A DNA stretch of 64,000 nt, from contig JADJLO010000043.1 in NCBI GenBank assembly GCA_016710075.1, positions 62,001 to 126,000 of the forward strand, written 5' to 3'. The notes below the pieces were generated by a model. It was not told the origin of the DNA, did not search any database, and saw only the letters and a program-made list of their open reading frames with translations. The stretch comes from Acidobacteriota bacterium (GTDB lineage Bacteria; Acidobacteriota; Blastocatellia; RBC074). Position 1 is the first letter of the stretch; each line of letters begins with the position of its first letter. Below, piece by piece: positions 39,358 through 51,518 of this stretch. The translations under genes were made by a program, and so were the position numbers.

Positions 39358-41807
39358 ATGGAAACAGTAAAGATCACAATCAACGGACAGGAATTAACCG
39401 CGCCAAAGGGCGAACTTTTGATTGAAGCATGTGAGATGAACGGCATCTATCTGCCGCGCTTCTGTCATTTCCGGGGACTGACACCGCAGGCTTCGTGCCG
39501 CATGTGCGTCGTCAGGGTCGATAATCCTAAGATCCCGAAATTACAGACCGCCTGCACCATGCCGGTCAGTGACGGGATGGTGGTGACGACCGATTCGCAG
39601 GAGATCGAGGAAGTACGATCGGCGATGATCGAATTCCTGCTCTCGAATCACCCGGTGGATTGTCCGGTCTGTGATCGTGCGGGTGAGTGTGAACTGCAGG
39701 ATCAGACATACGGGTTCGGTGAGGATCGCACTCGCTCACAGTATGGCGACAAGGAGAACTTTCTTGAGCGTCAGATCTCGCCTTTCATATACAACGACCC
39801 GCAGCGTTGCGTAGTCTGCAAGCGCTGCACGCGTGTTTGTGAAGAATGGATGGATGAATTTGCGATCACGACGATCAACAGAGGATCGGCGACGCTGATC
39901 AGTTCGTTCACTGGCTGGGTTGAGTGTTCTGATTGCGGCAACTGTGTCGATGTCTGTCCGACAGGAACACTGCTGCACGTTCCCTACAAGTACGTGGCCC
40001 GACCCTGGGATTTGAAGCAGACCCCGACGGTGTGTAATTTCTGTTCGGATGGCTGTTCGATGCTTGCCGGCTCGCGCAGCGAGAACCTGATTCGGACGGT
40101 GGCGCGCGACGGCCGCGGCCGGACGGCCGGTGGCATCAACCACGATTTTCTGTGCGCACTGGGTCGCTACACCATTGATTCCGTGCACAGCAAGGAGCGT
40201 GTCGAGAGGCCGATGATTCGCAGAGGCGAGCAGCTTATCCCGGCGACCTGGGACGAGGCTCTGAGTTATGTCGCCAAACGTCTCGCTGAAATCAAGGCGC
40301 AGAGCGGCGCCAATTCCATCGGCGTGATCAGTTCCGGCCGCCTCTTCAACGAGGATCAGCACACGCTCAAGCGCTTTGCCGCAGAGGCCCTTGAGACAAA
40401 GAATGCCGATTTCCATCACGATCATGACGAGATCGATCTGGATTCTTTCTTCAAATACGGCGTACCGACGATAGCCACGCAGGAACATATTCAGAACGCC
40501 GATACGATACTGCTGATAGGCTCGGATCCGAACGAGGAGAATCCCCTGACGGCTTTCTCGATTCGGTGGGCGGTGCGCCAGAAGGCCGCGAGGTTCTTCA
40601 TCGTCAACTCTATGCCGAGCCGGCTTGAGCGTCAGGCGAGCCTGTCATTGAGGGTCAGGGAAGGCAGCGAGAGCGCCGTCATTCATGCTTTGCTCGATGA
40701 ATCGAAGATCGGAGATGCCGCCGAGGCCACAGGTACGAGCGCCGAGGATCTCAGGGCCATCCGCAGCGCCCTGGTTGAGAGCGCGAAGGTCGTTGTCGTT
40801 TTCGGCGATGAACTTCAAGGCGCTGCGCTTGAGTCGCTCTCCCTTTTTGAAAGTTCAATCGCCACACCAAGCAGTGAAGTGGCTGCGGCTGCCAGAACTG
40901 CTCATATCGACGCGCTGCAGCGCCAGGTTAAATCATCGAACTCGACTCAAAAGCCGTCGATCAATGAGAATCCTTACACCTACATCGTCGAACATCCGAC
41001 TCTGGAAGTTGCGACTGAACCGGTCAAATCCGAAACGAAATTCTCATTTGTTCCGCTGGTGCGGTATTCAAATTCAATCGGTGCATGGCAGATGGGCATG
41101 TCCAGCGCGATCAGCGGCGGCATGACCGCTCAGGCTATGCTCAACGCCTCGGGTGGCGGGATCAAGGCCCTTTTTGTTGCCGGTGAAGACCTGATCGCAA
41201 AGGCCGAAGGAGATGTGACCATCGTCAAATCCCAGCTTGATAAACTGGAACTGCTCGTCGTTCAGGATATGTTTATGAACGATACGGCGAAGGTTGCGGA
41301 TGTCGTCCTGCCGGTGACCAGTTTTGCCGAGTCACAGGGTACTCAGGTCAACAATGGGTCTCAGGTGCAGTTTGTCCGTCGCTCGATCCCGCCGGTTGGG
41401 CAGGCGAGACCTGATTGGATGGTCGTCAATTCGATTGCGAAGATGATGGGAGTCGATTTCGGCTATCAGGGCCAATTGAAGAATGTCTTCAAGGACATCT
41501 CGGATCATGTCGCCGGTTATGCCGGACTCTCGCACAACATGCTCGCCAACGAGGAGCCACCCGGATCAATCTTGCAGGGCCGCAGGCCGACCGGATCAAC
41601 CGGGCCGAACTGATCGATCGCCTCGCCGGACAGGTGGCCAGAATCGACAGGAACCGCAGCGTGGATAACTCAGAGGTTACGGCAAAAGCCGGTTCACGGC
41701 TCCATAAACGTTATCCGCAGATTACCAGATATTCCGAGATGATCACGCCGAAACTGCCGGCTGAGGCTCAATCAGAGGCTCCGGCTCCAATGATCTTCCC
41801 GGCATAG
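39358..41807 (+). CDS. nuoG: NADH-quinone oxidoreductase subunit G (one frameshift near the C-terminus)
   Basis: 816 residues after correction. The N-terminus carries the 2Fe-2S ferredoxin motif (CHFRGLTPQASCRMC), the His/Cys cluster region (DCPVCDRAGECELQD), CVVCKRC and CSDCGNCVDVCPTG, then a molybdopterin-oxidoreductase-like domain without cofactor. The frame breaks at 41556-41557 (one missing G); the alternative frame continues with ATRINLAGPQADRINRAEL and ends RYPQITRYSEMITP...MIFPA at 41807. The uncorrected stop would be at 41613. NuoG carries several clusters of the electron path from NADH. Confidence 0.94.
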
Positions 41808-41922
41808 TTGTCGAGGGCGCCCTGAAAGATTTTCAGCAGCGCTCTCTCTTATTTCCTTGAATAGTTTTGTTGAATAAGAGCTTGTTCGATATCCGTGCTC
41901 TTAGGAGAGCTTTTCAAAGCCT

Positions 41923-43050
41923 ATGTCATCACTACTAAACTCGATCGATTTTCAATATGTCATCGGGGCGCTCGTAAAAATAGTCGTCTTCTGGCTTCTC
42001 ATCATGATGATCGTGGCCTACACGGTCTACGCTGAGAGACGAGTCCTGGCCGTGATTCAGAACCGCCTTGGCCCGAACCGAGTCGGATGGCAGGGGCTGC
42101 TTCAGCCGTTCGCCGATCTGATCAAGTTCATTTTCAAGGAAGACATCATCCCGCTATCGGTCAACAAGTGGCTTTATTTGATAGCGCCCGTTGTCGTGCT
42201 CGTCCCCGCCATGATGGTTTTGATCGTTTATCCATTCGGTCCCGAGAACGTGCCGATGCCGTTTGGAGCGGAGATCAGTTCGGCCATCAATTGGCTTGGC
42301 AGTGCAATTGGATTCGACTGGAATATAAAGATCGATACCATCGACCTGCACGTGACTAATTTCAACATCGGACTGCTTTATGTCTTTGCACTGACCAGTC
42401 TGGGTGTTTATGGAATCGTCATTGCGGGCTGGTCGTCCAATTCGAAGTACAGCCTTCTTGGCGGGCTCCGTTCATCGGCTCAGATGATTAGCTATGAGCT
42501 GGCGCTCTCGCTTTCGGTGATAGCGGTGGTTATTCAGGCCGGCACTCTCGATCTGGTTAAGATCGTCGATCAGCAGTCCGGCGCCTGGTTCGGATTCATT
42601 CCGAAATGGAATATCCTCGGGCTCTTTCCGGCCGGCTTGATAGCATTTATCGTCTACCTGGTGAGCGCCATTGCCGAGACCAACCGTGTGCCATTCGATC
42701 TTCCGGAAGCCGAAACCGAGCTTGTCGCCGGTTTTCATACCGAATACAGCGCCCTGAAATTCGCGCTCTTCTTCATGGCCGAATACGTCAACATGATGAC
42801 GGTTTCAGTGCTGGCTACATCGCTCTTCCTTGGCGGATGGAACGGGCCTTTCGTCAGCGACTTCAAATGGCTCGGACCGGTCTATTTCCTGCTCAAGGTC
42901 TTTTTCTTCCTGTTCCTCTACATCTGGATCAGAGGGACACTGCCGAGATTCAGATACGACCAGTTGATGAATTTCGGCTGGAAGATCCTGTTACCGACCG
43001 CGATCTTTAACATCGTTCTGGCTTCGATAATCGGAATTATTTTCCTGTAA
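41923..43050 (+). CDS. nuoH: NADH-quinone oxidoreductase subunit H
   Basis: 375 residues with about eight membrane helices. Diagnostic segments are AERRVLAVIQNRLGPNRVGWQGLLQP and AETNRVPFDLPEAETELVAGFHTEY, the latter lining the quinone channel. NuoH anchors the peripheral arm to the membrane arm. It is followed directly by nuoJ with no nuoI between. Confidence 0.97.
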   Translation: MSSLLNSIDFQYVIGALVKIVVFWLLIMMIVAYTVYAERRVLAVIQNRLGPNRVGWQGLLQPFADLIKFIFKEDIIPLSVNKWLYLIAPVVVLVPAMMVLIVYPFGPENVPMPFGAEISSAINWLGSAIGFDWNIKIDTIDLHVTNFNIGLLYVFALTSLGVYGIVIAGWSSNSKYSLLGGLRSSAQMISYELALSLSVIAVVIQAGTLDLVKIVDQQSGAWFGFIPKWNILGLFPAGLIAFIVYLVSAIAETNRVPFDLPEAETELVAGFHTEYSALKFALFFMAEYVNMMTVSVLATSLFLGGWNGPFVSDFKWLGPVYFLLKVFFFLFLYIWIRGTLPRFRYDQLMNFGWKILLPTAIFNIVLASIIGIIFL

Positions 43051-43063
43051 CCTGTAAAAAGAT

Positions 43064-43693
43064 ATGGAATTCACCCACGTACTTTTTCTGGCGTTCGCAG
43101 CGCTCGCAGTTGTTGCGGCATTCAATATCATCCTGCAGAGGAATCCGATCTACTGTGCGATCGGATTGATAGTTGTACTCTGCGCACTGGCGGGACTCTT
43201 TCTGACCTTGCATGCGCAGTTCATCGCCGCCATTCAGATAATTGTTTATGCTGGTGCGATCATGGTCTTGTTCGTCTTTGTGATCATGCTTCTCAACGTG
43301 AGAGAAGAAGAGTCGAAGACAGACAGGCAGAAGATACTCAAGGTCATCGCGGTCCCGTTGTTTTTGGCATTGCTGGCCGAGGTCTTCGTCGTCATCCGCC
43401 TGGTCAACAACTCTCCTCCGGCAATAGCCTCGGCAGCGGACAATACCAATCCGGCAGCTTCCCTGGGCTCCGTCGAATCGATCGCTACCGCGATGTTCAC
43501 TACCTACGTGCTGCCTTTCGAGGCGACTTCGGTGCTCATATTGATGGCCATTGTCGGAGCCATGCTGCTGGCTCGGAAGAACAGCAAGGACGACTTCGAA
43601 AGGATCGAGCAGGCTCTGACGCTTGAAAATGACGAGACGGAGCAGGCGATGCAGGCAGACGCTGAAAAATCGAAAGAGGAGGTTGCCGCCTGA
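43064..43693 (+). CDS. nuoJ: NADH-quinone oxidoreductase subunit J
   Basis: 209 residues with five membrane helices; NPIYCAIGLIVVLCALAGLF and IQIIVYAGAIMVLFVFVIMLLN are the family hallmarks, the latter containing the pi-bulge helix that moves during the catalytic cycle. The C-terminal 35 residues are a charged cytoplasmic tail. The start is 13 bases after the nuoH stop. Confidence 0.95.
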   Translation: MEFTHVLFLAFAALAVVAAFNIILQRNPIYCAIGLIVVLCALAGLFLTLHAQFIAAIQIIVYAGAIMVLFVFVIMLLNVREEESKTDRQKILKVIAVPLFLALLAEVFVVIRLVNNSPPAIASAADNTNPAASLGSVESIATAMFTTYVLPFEATSVLILMAIVGAMLLARKNSKDDFERIEQALTLENDETEQAMQADAEKSKEEVAA

Positions 43694-43710
43694 AATAGAG
43701 GCGCACAAGT

Positions 43711-44013
43711 ATGGTCCCATTATCCTGGTATCTGGCGCTGAGCGCCGTTCTGTTCACGATAGGAGTTGTCGGCGTAATCATTCAACGCAACGTCATCGTC
43801 CTGTTTATGTGCGTTGAGTTGATGCTCAATGCGGTCAACCTGACCCTCGTTTCGTTTTCGCGCTATCTCGGCGACATCACCGGACAGCTCTTCGTATTCA
43901 TAGTCATGGCAGTAGCGGCGGCCGAAGCCGCCGTGGGGCTTGCAATCATTATTTCGCTCTTCCGCAATCGTGAAACGCTAAACGTTGACGAAGCGGATTT
44001 GCTCAAGCTCTGA
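43711..44013 (+). CDS. nuoK: NADH-quinone oxidoreductase subunit K
   Basis: 100 residues, three membrane helices, with the proton-path glutamate in MCVELMLNAVNLTLV and the second in VAAAEAAVGLAIII. It belongs to the chain of acidic residues linking quinone chemistry to proton pumping. Confidence 0.96.
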   Translation: MVPLSWYLALSAVLFTIGVVGVIIQRNVIVLFMCVELMLNAVNLTLVSFSRYLGDITGQLFVFIVMAVAAAEAAVGLAIIISLFRNRETLNVDEADLLKL

Positions 44014-44086
44014 GAGTTGATTGGGGCAGGATGCTCAAGTGTTACGGGCATTCGATAATTAACAAAACTAACTTATCCCAACAGTT

Positions 44087-46192
44087 ATGCTTAAATGGAT
44101 TACACTCGCGCCGCTGATCGGCGCGATCATCACCGGATTGTTCGGCAAGCGGCTTGGCGAAAAGATTGTCAGCCTTGTGGCCTGCGGGTCTGTACTCGTC
44201 TCCACCCTGCTGGCGTTTTTCCAGTTTTTCGGCGTGTTGCTGCCTTCCACGCCACAGGCCGATGGAGTCCGCCGGATATCCGAACATTTCTTCACCTGGA
44301 TCCAGGTCGGCACATTTCGAGCGGATTTCGCGTATCTGCTCGATCCGCTCTCGGGCATCTACATCCTCTTTGTCACCGGGGTTGGCTTTCTGATCCATGT
44401 TTATGCGACCGGATACATGAAAGGCGATCCGGGCTTCTACCGGTTTTTCAGCTATCTGAACCTCTTCATGTTCATGATGCTGACGCTGGTACTGGCCGAC
44501 AATCTGCTGCTGCTCTTTGTCGGATGGGAGGGCGTGGGTCTGTGTTCGTATCTCCTCATCGGGTATTACATCAAGCGCAAGGAAGCTGGAGATGCGGCCA
44601 AAAAAGCATTCGTCACAAACCGTGTCGGCGACTTCGGGTATATGATCGGGATGTTCACCATCTTCACTACCTTCGGCACCATCAGTTTCGTGACGAAGGG
44701 TGGTATCCCGAGTTTCCTGGAGCAGGCGGCGTCACGACCTGTCGAGGCTTTCGGAGTGCTGGGGGTGATGTCGGCGATCGCGCTGCTGCTCTTCGTCGGC
44801 GCCACCGGCAAGTCCGCCCAGATCCCGCTTTTTGTCTGGTTGCCTGATGCCATGGCCGGTCCGACTCCGGTTTCAGCGCTGATCCACGCCGCAACGATGG
44901 TCACGGCGGGCGTCTATCTGACCGCCCGCTGCAGCGCCGTGGTCGTCAAATCGCCGACTGCCATGGCTGTCATTGCAATTATCGGCGCGGCAACAGCAAT
45001 CTTCGCCGCCACCATCGGCCTGGCTCAAAACGATATCAAGAAGGTCCTGGCCTAATCGACCGTTTCCCAGCTCGGCTTCATGTTTCTCGCTTGCGGAGTC
45101 GGGGCATTCATTGCCGGCATCTTCCATGTCATGACTCACGCATTCTTCAAGGCCCTCCTCTTCCTTGGCTCCGGCTCGGTGATACACGGAATGCACGAAG
45201 AGCAGGATATTCGGAAAATGGGCGGGTTAAGAAAATACATGCCGATCACATTCGCAACCATGATGGTCGGCTGGCTTGCGATATCGGGATTCCCGCTTCT
45301 TGCCGGGTTCTTCAGCAAGGATGAAATTCTCTGGAGGGCATGGTCAACCGAGGCGCTGCCGCACTTGTGGGGCAAGGCTATCTGGGGATTGGCCGCCTTC
45401 ACCGCGCTGCTTACGGCAGTTTATATGACCAGAATGATGGTCATGACCTTTTTTGGTGCGGAGCGTTTTGGCAAAGCCGAATCGCACGACAAGCATGGCC
45501 ACGATGAGCATGGCCACGACGAGCATCATTCGAAACCGCATGAATCTCCGGCGGTCATGTGGATACCACTCGCCGTTCTGGCTCTCTTGTCGATAGTTGG
45601 AGGATGGATTGGAATCCCGGCGGCGCTTGGGGGATCCAACCATTTCGAGCATTTCCTTGAACCCGTGATTGCTCATGTCCAGCCTCTTGGAACTCAAACG
45701 GTAAAGCATGAGGCAGAGCCGAAGGCTGAAACACCGGCAGTTGAAGGAGCACCCGTCCAGACCGTCGCTCCTGCCACCGCTGCCCACGCAGAGCCGGCAA
45801 AGGCTGAAGAGGTCCACGATGTTTCGACCGAACGACTGCTGACAGGAATTTCGGTACTGCTCGGGCTGCTCGGCATCGGGATCGGTTTCGGCATCTTCAG
45901 CCGGAATCCACTGACGCGGATGCCCAAACTCCTTGAGAATAAATACAAGATCGATGAGTTGTATGACGGTGCAATCATCAATCCCATCGAGCATACCTCG
46001 CGCGATCTGCTTTGGAAGATCGTCGATGTCAGGATCATCGATGGCTTCGTCAATGGAGTCGCCAGAGTCTTTGCCGGACTGGCGAACGGCCTGCGATATA
46101 CCCAGTCGGGATTTGCCCGCAGTTATGCCGCAGTCATCCTCATTGGGGCGATCATTGTCATTGGCTATTTCGGATTTATCGCACTGAGGTAG
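44087..46192 (+). CDS. nuoL: NADH-quinone oxidoreductase subunit L (in-frame TAA at 45053-45055)
   Basis: 701 residues if the internal stop is read through; both halves are in the same frame. The stop falls in the highly conserved A-Y-S-T-V-S-Q-L-G stretch, exactly where tyrosine (TAT or TAC) is expected, so a single substitution explains it. Conserved pumping-channel residues are in LLLLFVGWEGVGLCSYLLIG and HAATMVTAGVYL. A His/Asp-rich loop (near residue 468, HDEHGHDEHH) and an Ala/Glu/Pro-rich stretch precede the last helices. NuoL is the distal antiporter-like proton pump with the long lateral helix. Sequence error is the likeliest cause of the TAA. Confidence 0.93.
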
Positions 46193-46238
46193 AGTGCACT
46201 TATATCGGGTAAAACCACTTTAGCGGTAATAAGCTCAT

Positions 46239-47784
46239 ATGAATCTCATCACGATAACAACATTCCTGCCGATGCTGGGGGTGGTCGCACTGATCGCTTA
46301 CAGTCTTCTCTCATCCGCCAACACTTCTCAGGAACAGCTCAACAACCAGTATCGGCGGATCACGCTGATAACCACCGTGGTCGCGTTCCTGGTTTCCCTG
46401 GCGATTATTGCCGGTTTCGACCGCTCGCAGGCCGGTCCGCAGATGGTCCAGAAAACGCCGTGGATAGGGTCGCTTGGCGTCAGCTATTTTGTCGGAGTTG
46501 ACGGAATCAGCATCTGGCTGGTCCTGCTCACGACATTTCTCATGCCGATATCGGTCCTCGCCAGCTGGTATATCGAAAAGCGCGTCAGAGAATACATGAT
46601 CTTCTATGTTGATTCTCGAAACCGGGATGATCGGAGTTTTCGTTTCGTTCGATATGTTCCTCTTCTACATCTTCTTCGAGGTGACCCTCATTCCGATGTA
46701 TTTCCTGATCGGTGTCTGGGGAGGCGAACGGAAAATCTACGCTGCCATCAAGTTCTTCATTTATACGGTGGTCGGAAGTCTGCTCATGCTGGTCGCCATC
46801 ATCGCCGTATTTTTCTATAACGGCGGCACGACCTTCGATATCGTTGAGATCACCAGCAACATTGCGACAGGCAAGACGGTTATTCCGGGCGGAATCAAAT
46901 TCTGGCTGTGGATGGCCTTCGCGCTGGCCTTCTTCATCAAGGTTCCATTGTGGCCTCTGCATACCTGGCTGCCGGATGCGCACGTGGAGGCCCCGACGGC
47001 GGGATCCATCATCCTGGCTGGAGTGCTGCTCAAGATGGGAACCTACGGTCTGATGCGATTCAACTTGCCCTTCTTCCCGGATATCTCGCAAAAGGCCGCA
47101 CCCTGGGTCATGGGATTTGCAGTGGTCGGAATAATCTACGGCGCACTCGTGGCGATGGTGCAGCCCGATATGAAGAAGCTCGTGGCATATTCGTCGGTCA
47201 GCCATCTTGGATTCGTGGTTCTTGGGATATTCGCCTTCACCGAGCGGGGAATGCAAGGGGCTCTCTATCAGATGCTGAGCCACGGAATTTCCACGGGAGC
47301 CCTGTTTTTATGCGTCGGAATGATCTATGAGCGCAGGCACACTCGCCTGATCGATGATTTTGGCGGCATCGCCACGCCGATGCCAAGGTATTCCACGATG
47401 TTCCTGATCATTTCGCTCTCATCTCTGGGGCTGCCGCTGCTCAATGGATTCATCGGTGAGTTCCTGATTCTGATTGGAACTTTCTCTTCTGCCGTGCCGC
47501 ACGCACGGTTGTTCGCGGTGTTGGGGGCGACAGGCGTCATCCTGTCGGCAGTCTACCTGCTCTGGATGCTGCAGCGCGTCCTCTTCGGTGAGGTCAATGG
47601 GAAGGAGAACGCCAGACTCGAAGACATGAATCTGCGCGAAAAAGTCGCTCTCATTCCGCTTGTCATTATGGCGATAATCATGGGAGTGGCGCCGATGCTC
47701 TTCCTTCGCAGCACCGAGAAGTCAGTCAACGGCGTCAGGTCCGCTGTTGTCGGCAAGGTTGAGAAAGTTGCTGTTAACCGATAA
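46239..47784 (+). CDS. nuoM: NADH-quinone oxidoreductase subunit M (one frameshift)
   Basis: 514 residues after correction. The frame breaks at about 46605, where one extra T follows REYMIF; removing it gives MLILETGMIGVFVSFDMFLFYIFFE, a conserved NuoM segment. Further on are the pump-channel motifs WLPDAHVEAPTAGSIILAG and KKLVAYSSVSHLGFV. NuoM is one of three antiporter-like proton pumps. Confidence 0.95.
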
Positions 47785-47827
47785 TACAGCCCGGTTGAAG
47801 CCGGCAGGATAAACATACAAAAAAATC

Positions 47828-49328
<1,501 letters not shown>

Positions 49329-49350
49329 GAAGTGAAGTTCAGATTTGACA

Positions 49351-49824
49351 TCACAGTAACCGAATGACGTTAAAGCCCTCGATTTCGGCGGCCTCCGCCA
49401 ATCGGTCATCGGCGCCTATAAAGTGCCGCCCACGAGGCTGGTTTGAACACCAGACAAGCGCCGCTGCGAGCTGGAGGGCATCGGCCGCTCGCAACTTGTG
49501 CGTCCGTAATAATCGTTCCGCCAAGTCCCGCACCTCATCAACAGGCTGAATCTCATTCCATCGCTCCCGCAGATAGTTGAGCCTGGCGAAGGCCTGCGTA
49601 CGATCTTTGGTTGACAGATCGCCTTGCCGTGAAAGGCGCTCAAGAGAGCTGACAGCCTCGATCGGCGTCGCCCACCAAACGACCTGGCGCCCATAAAGAC
49701 GCACGGCCTTGTGAGCCTCTGAGGTTTGGGATTGGTGGCAACAAAGCGGAACGATCGCGCTTGTATCCCAGAATGCGAGCAGAGGAGGGGTGGGCAGGAT
49801 CCTGGATTTGGACCTAGCGGGCAT
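49351..49824 (-). CDS. PIN-domain toxin (VapC-like)
   Basis: 157 residues. The PIN-fold acidic residues are visible: the first Asp in WDTSAIVPL, Glu in IEAVSSLERL, Asp in LRAADALQLAAAL and the last Asp in FIGADDRLAEAA. VapC toxins are Mg-dependent ribonucleases, often cutting initiator tRNA or 23S rRNA. The start overlaps the antitoxin gene by 11 bases, so translation is coupled. There is a short unconserved N-terminal extension (about 14 residues) before the first strand, so the true start could be later. Confidence 0.85.
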   Translation of the reverse strand: MPARSKSRILPTPPLLAFWDTSAIVPLCCHQSQTSEAHKAVRLYGRQVVWWATPIEAVSSLERLSRQGDLSTKDRTQAFARLNYLRERWNEIQPVDEVRDLAERLLRTHKLRAADALQLAAALVWCSNQPRGRHFIGADDRLAEAAEIEGFNVIRLL

Positions 49825-50101
49825 CGTCTCGCTCCTCCTTTACCGCACGGCGCAAGGCCTCGGCTGAAACCTTCGGCGACGGCATCTCCCAAAACTCTTC
49901 TCCAATAACGCCTTCACCCAGACGAACCTTTTCGCGAGCGGCCAGCGCGACAATCTCCTGATCCTGGTCATCGAATGTGAGAGGGACGATCCGGGCAATC
50001 GGCAGATCGCGGTCCTTGATCAAAATCTCAGCGCCGCCCCGAACTTCATTCAAGTAGAGGCTGAGACGGTTCTTGAGTTCAGCAATGTTGACGGCTTTCA
50101 T
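49814..50101 (-). CDS. Phd/YefM-family antitoxin (VapB-like)
   Basis: 95 residues with the Phd/YefM N-terminal DNA-binding fold (VNIAELKNRLSLYLNEVRGG and RDLPIARIVPL) and a charged C-terminal toxin-binding tail. AAGGAG lies five bases before the ATG. Antitoxins of this type repress their own operon together with the toxin. The first gene of the pair, at the left edge of the accessory island. Confidence 0.85.
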   Translation of the reverse strand: MKAVNIAELKNRLSLYLNEVRGGAEILIKDRDLPIARIVPLTFDDQDQEIVALAAREKVRLGEGVIGEEFWEMPSPKVSAEALRRAVKEERDDAR

Positions 50102-50427
50102 TTCGACTCCTTAAAAGTAAATGATATATCTATAATAGCTATATTCTTATAGTCATTGTAGACCACTCACAATCTCCGTCAAGCAAATTTCAAGTTTTTC
50201 TCGCAGCCAGTTTCCGTACTCATTGAAGACCCTGGCTGGCAGGCACTTCCCCGATTTCGCAATCTCCCATTATGCAAAATAACAGGCTGTTGAGCGTCAA
50301 TTAGTATATCCACTCGCATTGCCTCAGCATTTTTCGCCATGGGGGCTTGTGATTCCGAAGGAGTGGAGGTATTGTCATTTGACTTTCGTATTTCAATTGG
50401 CTAAATCGTAAGACGCTTTCATTTCAC
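50102..50427. promoter_or_regulatory. Promoter/operator region of the toxin-antitoxin pair
   Basis: AT-rich sequence just upstream of the antitoxin contains two 8-bp palindromes, GATATATC (50123-50130) and ATAGCTAT (50135-50142), 12 bases apart, suitable for cooperative binding by the antitoxin. The rest, to 50427, shows no gene and no other clear site. The codon style changes across this spacer. Confidence 0.45.
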
Positions 50428-50862
50428 ATGGGAATCAGGAAATACATTCGGGAGATCAACTGGCGTGCCGCCAAGGCGGTTGGACTGCTGTTGATGATGT
50501 TGCTCTGGTGGATGACGCCGGTCATCGCCTGGGTAATGCCTGAACGCATCGAATGCGGAATGGAATGCTGCTTAAGCGACGGCCATTGTTGCTGCGTCAC
50601 GGAGTTTGAACAATCGGACGAAAATCACGAATCGCATCAGAACGCGACAATCACGGGGGGTGAAATTACCCAAGGTTGTCCGTCGAATTGCGCAACGATT
50701 TCAGTCGCCCCGCAATTGGTGCAGCATCTTATCCATCGTCCGATGGTATTTGGCAAAGCAGCGGCGGAAGCCTCTTTGCCTTTCGAGACAAGCATTTCTC
50801 GCCATTTCCAATCATCAGCCGCCGATCCATCTTCTCCACGAGCTCCGCCTACCTACTGCTGA
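50428..50862 (+). CDS. Cysteine-rich small membrane-anchored protein, unknown family
   Basis: 144 residues: a basic N-terminus, one hydrophobic helix (about residues 18-35, uncleaved signal or anchor) and then PERIECGMECC, DGHCCC and a later pair of cysteines. The cysteine cluster CGMECC-x5-CCC right after the helix would face the periplasm and could bind copper, zinc or form disulfides. I do not recognise the family. A second, decayed copy of the helix plus LPEHVTCGMEC motif lies 600 bases downstream, so the gene was duplicated. Its position at the head of a copper-related cluster suggests metal handling, which is inference. Confidence 0.55.
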   Translation: MGIRKYIREINWRAAKAVGLLLMMLLWWMTPVIAWVMPERIECGMECCLSDGHCCCVTEFEQSDENHESHQNATITGGEITQGCPSNCATISVAPQLVQHLIHRPMVFGKAAAEASLPFETSISRHFQSSAADPSSPRAPPTYC

Positions 50863-51030
50863 ATATCAGTCAAAAAATAGAAACCATTAATTTCCGGATA
50901 GAGCATTTTGCCTGTCTGTCGACTTTGCACGAACAGTTGGGGATGTGCCTGCGTTCATTCATCATCTTCGCGCCCTTCATTGAGTGGGCGATGGCGATTG
51001 CTGAACGAGGGCGGTTCGTTTGAAGCACCG

Positions 51031-51218
51031 ATGACAACGACCGGCAAGAAAATCAGAGCGGTATTGGGTGTGTTGTTCGCGCTCTTCGTACTGCTCGTCG
51101 GCTTGCTCACGCCAGCCATCAAGCCGATCTGATGTTGCCGGAGCACGTTACCTGCGGAATGGAGTGCAGTGAAGCCAGCGGGGTGTGCTATTGGCGGCAT
51201 CCTGGCTTGGCAGGTTGA
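51031..51218 (+). pseudogene. Truncated, frame-shifted paralogue of the cysteine-rich membrane protein
   Basis: The ATG at 51031 opens 33 residues ending LLVGLLTPAIKPI and a stop at 51130-51132; the overlapping frame from 51132 continues with MLPEHVTCGMECSEASGVC and stops at 51218. Helix, LTPxI motif, PE and CGMEC match the intact gene at 50428 in order, so this is a second copy broken by one frameshift and cut off after the first cysteine cluster. What follows belongs to a different gene fragment, so a deletion or recombination joint lies near 51215-51260. Confidence 0.65.
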
Positions 51219-51258
51219 ACAGCACGCGGCAATCGAACGATCCGTTGGTGCGATTGCA

Positions 51259-51489
51259 GATGCAAATCAAACAGCCATTCATGAAGTCGGCACGGCGCAC
51301 ATGGGCAACAGCGCGAAAGATTCGGTGCTGAACCGGTTGAATCAAACCTGGGATGTGAAGAATCTGTTTGTGATGGACGGAGCGGCATTCACTTCGGGAT
51401 CGCACAAGAATCCGACCGACACGATCATGGCGCTGTCATGGCGCGCGGCGGAATTTATCGTCAGCGAGGCAAAGAAAGGCGCTTTGTGA
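51259..51489 (+). pseudogene. C-terminal fragment of a GMC-family oxidoreductase
   Basis: About 76 residues match only the extreme C-terminus of GMC oxidoreductases of the gluconate 2-dehydrogenase type: IHEVGTAHMG, then SVLNRLNQTWDVKNLFVMDG, HKNPTDTIMALSWRAAEFI. This part carries the active-site His/Asn region. The flavin-binding N-terminal 450 or so residues are absent, replaced by the broken small paralogue upstream. So it is a remnant of a larger deleted locus, and probably not functional. Confidence 0.75.
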
Positions 51490-51518
51490 CGGCGTGGCAA
51501 AGCCTGAAAGGGAGGTAT

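Noticed and set aside
43051..43063. nuoI between nuoH and nuoJ
   Set aside because: Only 13 bases lie between the two genes and no 4Fe-4S ferredoxin motif occurs nearby.
45053..45055. Codon reassignment or read-through of TAA
   Set aside because: TAA ends several other genes normally and only one internal TAA is seen in a conserved gene; a base error is simpler.
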